NCBI RefSeq assembly: GCF_007858445.1 | Contig: NZ_VIGV01000001.1 | Span: 372,001 to 436,000 of the forward strand | Length of the DNA stretch: 64,000 bases | Reading direction: 5' to 3' | From: Tsukamurella sputi | GTDB lineage: Bacteria > Actinomycetota > Actinomycetes > Mycobacteriales > Mycobacteriaceae | In this document: positions 60,903 through 64,000 of the stretch, piece after piece | Numbering within the stretch: the stretch's first letter is position 1 | Layout: every line of letters starts with the position of its first letter | Program-made: the position numbers and the translations under genes | Notes under the pieces: model-generated | The model's database searches: none | What the model was told of the DNA's origin: nothing | Seen by the model: only the letters and a program-made list of their open reading frames with translations

Positions 60903-61918
60903 CGCCCGGTCTCCTCGGTGTCCTGGGTGAAGGTGTTCCAGCCGCCCGCGGCGGGTCCCGCCTCACCGTCGACGGTGACGGCGCCCGCGGGCAGGGGGCC
61001 CGGAGCGACGACGGCGCCGATCGCCCGCCAGCCGGCCGGAGGACCGGCGTCGGCGGGAAAGGTCGCGAGGAGGGCGTGGTCCTCACCGCCCGTGCGCACC
61101 CACCGCTCGGCGTCGGTGCCGAGCGCGGCTGCGCACGCGAGCAGGTCGGCATCGGGGGCGAGGAGCGCACCGTCGAGCTCGATGCGGACGCCGGAGGCCT
61201 TCGCGAGCGCACGGGCGTCCCGGAGCAGCCCGTCGGAGACGTCGGTCAGCGCGGTGGCACCCGCCTCGGCGGCCTGCGGCCCGGCCGCGAGCGGCGGGAC
61301 GGGACACCGGTAGATCTCGACCAGCGGTTCGAAGCCGTCGAGACCCGCGAGCAGCACGTCGAGGCCCGCCGCGGAGTGCCCGAGCGTGCCGCAGACGGCG
61401 ACCACGTCGCCGGGCCGCGCCCCGGACAGCAGCACGGGTTCCCGGCCCTGCAGGTCGCCGAGCACGGTGACCGCGAGCAGCACCTGCTCGGTGCGCACCA
61501 CGTCGCCGCCCGCCACGGCGCCGCCCGCCTCCGCGGCACCGCGGGTGGTGCCGCGCGCGATCGCCGCGACCACGTCCTCCCCCGTCGCCGGCGGGCAGCC
61601 GAGAGTCACGGTGAAGGCCGTGCACACGGCGCCCATCGCGGCGATGTCCGCGGCGTTCTGGGCGATCGCGCGCCGGCCGACGTGCTCGGGCGTCGTCAGA
61701 TCGAACCGGAAGTGCCGCCCCTCGACGATCGCGTCGGAGGAGATCACCATCCGACCGTCGGGCGCCGCGACCACGGCCGCGTCGTCACCCGGGCCCACCG
61801 GGACCCGCGGGTCCGGCCCCACGCCCGAGGTGGCCAGCGCGATCACGCCGTCCTCCCCCAGCTCCGCCACGGTACGCACACGGGGCCGCGCAGGGCTCTC
61901 CGGATCTGACGATGTCAT
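60899..61918 (-). CDS. thiL: Thiamine-monophosphate kinase
   Basis: A 339-residue kinase making thiamine diphosphate from thiamine monophosphate and [17 protein letters not shown] near residue 43, [25 protein letters not shown], and [10 protein letters not shown] near residue 215 are the AIR-synthase-like ATP/Mg motifs. ATG 61918 is chosen because TACGGT ends 7 nt upstream; longer starts run into the divergent gene. It heads the thiL-ung operon. There is no room for a TPP riboswitch in the 19-bp gap. Confidence 0.94.
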   Translation of the reverse strand: MTSSDPESPARPRVRTVAELGEDGVIALATSGVGPDPRVPVGPGDDAAVVAAPDGRMVISSDAIVEGRHFRFDLTTPEHVGRRAIAQNAADIAAMGAVCTAFTVTLGCPPATGEDVVAAIARGTTRGAAEAGGAVAGGDVVRTEQVLLAVTVLGDLQGREPVLLSGARPGDVVAVCGTLGHSAAGLDVLLAGLDGFEPLVEIYRCPVPPLAAGPQAAEAGATALTDVSDGLLRDARALAKASGVRIELDGALLAPDADLLACAAALGTDAERWVRTGGEDHALLATFPADAGPPAGWRAIGAVVAPGPLPAGAVTVDGEAGPAAGGWNTFTQDTEETGR

Positions 61919-61924
61919 CGCGGC

Positions 61925-61931
61925 TACCGTA
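61925..61931. promoter_or_regulatory. Shared symmetric -10 for divergent thiL and DUF3515 genes
   Basis: TACCGTA reads as TACCGT on the plus strand and TACGGT on the minus strand. Its centre (61928) is 10 bp from each start codon, so both genes could start transcription at or beside their start codons. Confidence 0.6.
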
Positions 61932-61937
61932 TCGGAC

Positions 61938-62531
61938 GTGAGCGATGAAGACTTCAAGACCACCGGCGGCACCACCGAGCCGAGCGGCCGGGAACGCCGC
62001 AGTCCCGCATTCCTCGCCACGGCGGTGGCGCTGCCGGTCGCGGTGCTGGCCTGCTTCGTCGTCTTCCTCGTGCTCGCCCAGCAGAAGCAGGGCGACGCGC
62101 GGGACGCCGCAGCGGCGGGGCACCTGAAGTCCGTCGCGGCACCGTCCGCGGGCGACGCCGCGTGCGGCACGATGCTCGGCGCCCTCCCCGCCGACCTCGA
62201 CGGGTACCGCCGCACCGGCGACGCCGAGCCCGCCGGTTTCGCGCGCTGGACCCGCGACAAGGCCGGCGCGGTCGAGGTGCGCTGCGGCACCGAGCGCCCG
62301 GCGGAACTGACCGCCACCGCCAAGCTGCAGATCATCAACGGCGTGCAGTGGCTGCAGGCCACCCCGTCGGGCGCCCCCGCCCCCGACGGAGGGAGTTACT
62401 GGACCGCCGTCGACCACCGCCCGTACGTCACCCTCTGGGTTCCCGACGGTGCCGGGACGTCCGCGGTGCAGGCCACCTCCGACGCGATCCGCGAGCACCT
62501 GCAGGCGGCCTCGCTCGACCTCGGGAAGTAG
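61938..62531 (+). CDS. DUF3515 membrane-anchored protein
   Basis: A 197-residue protein conserved beside thiL/ddl in mycobacteria (Rv2980 position). A cytoplasmic tail of about 23 residues is followed by one transmembrane helix (residues about 26-46, FLATAVALPVAVLACFVVFLVLA) and an extracytoplasmic domain with cysteines in AACGTMLG and EVRCGTE that may form a disulfide. No catalytic motif is seen. The function is unknown; adjacency to D-Ala-D-Ala ligase hints at the cell envelope (inference). GTG 61938 fits a leaderless start. Confidence 0.82.
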   Translation: MSDEDFKTTGGTTEPSGRERRSPAFLATAVALPVAVLACFVVFLVLAQQKQGDARDAAAAGHLKSVAAPSAGDAACGTMLGALPADLDGYRRTGDAEPAGFARWTRDKAGAVEVRCGTERPAELTATAKLQIINGVQWLQATPSGAPAPDGGSYWTAVDHRPYVTLWVPDGAGTSAVQATSDAIREHLQAASLDLGK

Positions 62532-62542
62532 CCCGCGGCGTC

Positions 62543-63628
62543 CTAGCGGAGCCCGGTGCCCCGGGCCAGGGCGGTGTCGATGAGCAGAGTCAGCAGCTCG
62601 GCGTAGTCGACGCCGGACTCGGCCCACATGCGCGGGTACATCGAGGTCGAGGTGAAGCCCGGCATGGTGTTGACCTCGTTGATCACCGGGCCGTCGGGGG
62701 TCTGGAAGAAGTCCACACGGGACAGGCCCTGGCAGTCAAAGGCGTGGAAGGCGCGGACCGCGAGGTCGCGGATCACGGCCGCCTCGTCCTCCGTGAGGTT
62801 CGCGGGCACCGTGTACTGCGCGCGGTCGTCGAGGTACTTGGTCTCGAAGTCGTAGAAGGAGTGCTCCGCGTCCGCAGCCATCTCGATCTCGGCGATCGCC
62901 GACGCTGCGACGCTGCCGTCGGGCCGCTCGAGGACGCCGATCTCCACCTCGCGGCCGATGACCGCGGCCTCGATGATGACCTTGGGGTCCCACCGGCGCG
63001 CCTCCGCGATCGCGGCGGGCAGCTCGGTGAGGTCGGTGACCCGGGTGATGCCGATCGACGAGCCGCCGCGGGCGGGCTTGACGAACAGGGGCAGACCCAG
63101 GCGGTGCAGCACGTCGGACGGCACCTCGGTGTCGCGCTGGCGGAGCACGTGGAAATCGCCCACCGGCAGGCCGTCGGCGGCGAGCAGCTTCTTCGCGAAC
63201 TCCTTGTCCATGCCCGCCGCGGAGGCCAGCACGCCCGCGCCGACATAGGGCACGCCGACCATCTCGAGGAGTCCCTGGAGGGTGCCGTCCTCGCCGTACG
63301 GGCCGTGCAGCACGGGGAAGACGACGTCGACGGCGCCGAGCACCGATCCCGCGGCATCGGCGTCGACGGATACGAGTTCGGCGCCCGGGAGGAAGGCGAG
63401 GTCGGTCGGTCCCTCGGGGACGCTGGGCAGGCTGCGGTCCGCGAATCGCAGGGCGTCGGCGTCACCGTCGGAGAGCACCCATGCGCCGGCCCGGGTGATC
63501 CCGACGGGGATGACCTGGAAGCGCTCCGGATCGAGATGGGCGAGGATGCTGCCCGCCGATACGCACGAGACCGCGTGCTCGCTGCTGCGCCCGCCGAAGA
63601 CCACTGCCACCCTGATTCGCTCCGTCAC
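62543..63628 (-). CDS. ddl: D-alanine--D-alanine ligase
   Basis: A 361-residue ATP-grasp ligase making the D-Ala-D-Ala dipeptide of peptidoglycan. The N-terminal [37 protein letters not shown] near residue 110, [12 protein letters not shown], and [16 protein letters not shown] near the C-terminus are all intact. GTG 63628 has TAAGGT 8 nt upstream on its strand (leaderless layout). gpsA lies upstream on the same strand, 53 bp away. Confidence 0.96.
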   Translation of the reverse strand: MTERIRVAVVFGGRSSEHAVSCVSAGSILAHLDPERFQVIPVGITRAGAWVLSDGDADALRFADRSLPSVPEGPTDLAFLPGAELVSVDADAAGSVLGAVDVVFPVLHGPYGEDGTLQGLLEMVGVPYVGAGVLASAAGMDKEFAKKLLAADGLPVGDFHVLRQRDTEVPSDVLHRLGLPLFVKPARGGSSIGITRVTDLTELPAAIAEARRWDPKVIIEAAVIGREVEIGVLERPDGSVAASAIAEIEMAADAEHSFYDFETKYLDDRAQYTVPANLTEDEAAVIRDLAVRAFHAFDCQGLSRVDFFQTPDGPVINEVNTMPGFTSTSMYPRMWAESGVDYAELLTLLIDTALARGTGLR

Positions 63629-63636
63629 GGTCGCCC

Positions 63637-63642
63637 ACCTTA
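63637..63642 (-). promoter_or_regulatory. Candidate -10 (TAAGGT), leaderless ddl
   Basis: Minus-strand TAAGGT separated by 8 nt from the GTG at 63628. Confidence 0.5.
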
Positions 63643-63681
63643 CGTGGCGGCCGTGGGGAGGGCCACGCGGTTACCGCGCGG

Positions 63682-64000
63682 CTACTCGGCGTCCTTGGGG
63701 CGCCACTCGCCGCCCACGTCGCGGTTGAGCAGGTCGTCCATGGCGCGCGAGACGGGCACCCCGTCGTAACAGACCGCGCGCACCGCCTCGGTGAGCGGCA
63801 TCTCGACGCCCACCCGGCGGGCCAGGTCGGCGATGGAGATGCACGACTTGGCGCCCTCGGCGACCTGGCCGTGCGCGGCGGCCTGCGCCTGCTCGACGGT
63901 CATGCCCTGGCCCAGGCGCGCGCCGAAGCTGAAGTTGCGGGACTGCGGCGAACTGCACGTGGCGACGAGGTCGCCCACGCCGGCGAGTCCGGCCAGCGTC
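63682..64000 (-). CDS. gpsA: Glycerol-3-phosphate dehydrogenase [NAD(P)+], C-terminal part (runs off the window)
   Basis: Only the last 105 residues or so are present. They show the GpsA C-terminal helical domain: [27 protein letters not shown] followed by [16 protein letters not shown] and [14 protein letters not shown]. The enzyme reduces dihydroxyacetone phosphate to sn-glycerol-3-phosphate for phospholipid synthesis. The frame is open to the window edge, so the start lies beyond 64000. Order gpsA-ddl is as in M. tuberculosis (Rv2982c-Rv2981c). Confidence 0.9.
   Translation of the reverse strand, partial: TLAGLAGVGDLVATCSSPQSRNFSFGARLGQGMTVEQAQAAAHGQVAEGAKSCISIADLARRVGVEMPLTEAVRAVCYDGVPVSRAMDDLLNRDVGGEWRPKDAE

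Noticed and set aside
61919-61937. Possible TPP riboswitch in front of thiL.
   Set aside because: Only 19 bp separate thiL from the divergent gene and the mRNA appears leaderless, so there is no leader to fold.
1-64000. CRISPR arrays, tRNA/rRNA genes, insertion sequences or prophage genes.
   Set aside because: No regularly spaced repeats, cloverleaf sequences, transposase-like proteins or phage structural genes were seen on either strand.

Overview
The window comes from a high-GC actinobacterium, almost certainly of the order Mycobacteriales. Several housekeeping blocks keep the gene order of Mycobacterium tuberculosis: ATP-grasp/alpha-E/transglutaminase - rpsT - holA - comEC - comEA - degV - octT - gpgP - rsfS - nadD - VWA - moxR - proA, and recG - DAK2 - rpmB - ung - thiL - DUF3515 - ddl - gpsA. 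octT and gpgP point to methylglucose lipopolysaccharide synthesis. A genus such as Tsukamurella or Gordonia would fit, but nothing here proves it. No tRNA, rRNA, CRISPR array, insertion sequence or prophage is visible. The longest gene-free stretches (6901-7100 and 50943-51146) are both about 200 bp and are divergent control regions.

Layout. 53-3135: aldehyde dehydrogenase and GMC oxidoreductase (choline-type pair). 3151-6900: ECF sigma factor operon, orphan PemK-like protein, MpaB-type oxygenase and DJ-1 protein. 6901-9810: a control region with three 19-bp operators, then succinic-semialdehyde-type dehydrogenase and an enoyl-reductase-like protein. 9827-13502: TetR divergent from an acyl-CoA ligase and MFS carrier, with a perfect 18-bp operator between. 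13495-19540: UvrA2-like protein below the ATP-grasp/alpha-E/transglutaminase operon. 19675-31676: conserved core block. 31732-32463: membrane-anchored or exported HNH nuclease. 32560-42419: catabolic operon (AtuA-type protein, two acyl-CoA dehydrogenases, biotin-dependent carboxylase, enoyl-CoA hydratase, TetR), for a branched-chain or terpenoid acyl-CoA.

42436-55661 is the most distinctive region. It holds two divergent operons around one 204-bp control region. Leftward run a hydantoinase/carboxylase-A protein, a B protein with an acetone-carboxylase-gamma-like cysteine tail, an aryl acid-AMP/CoA ligase, a salicylyl-CoA/anthraniloyl-CoA-type flavin monooxygenase and a TetR regulator. Rightward run a maleate isomerase, a VOC metalloenzyme, an unrecognised 81-residue protein, an alpha/beta hydrolase, an aromatic acid:H+ symporter and a hotdog thioesterase. 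Read together they suggest uptake, carboxylation or ring-amide chemistry, CoA activation, hydroxylation, CoA release, ring opening and hydrolysis to maleate, then fumarate. The substrate is unknown. 55713-64000 returns to core genes.

Two regulatory themes recur. At least fourteen start codons lie 6-8 nt downstream of a TANNNT hexamer, the layout of leaderless transcripts. Most other genes are translationally coupled through ATGA or GTGA overlaps. Divergent promoters share compact symmetric control DNA at 6957-7077, 51003-51110 and 61925-61931.
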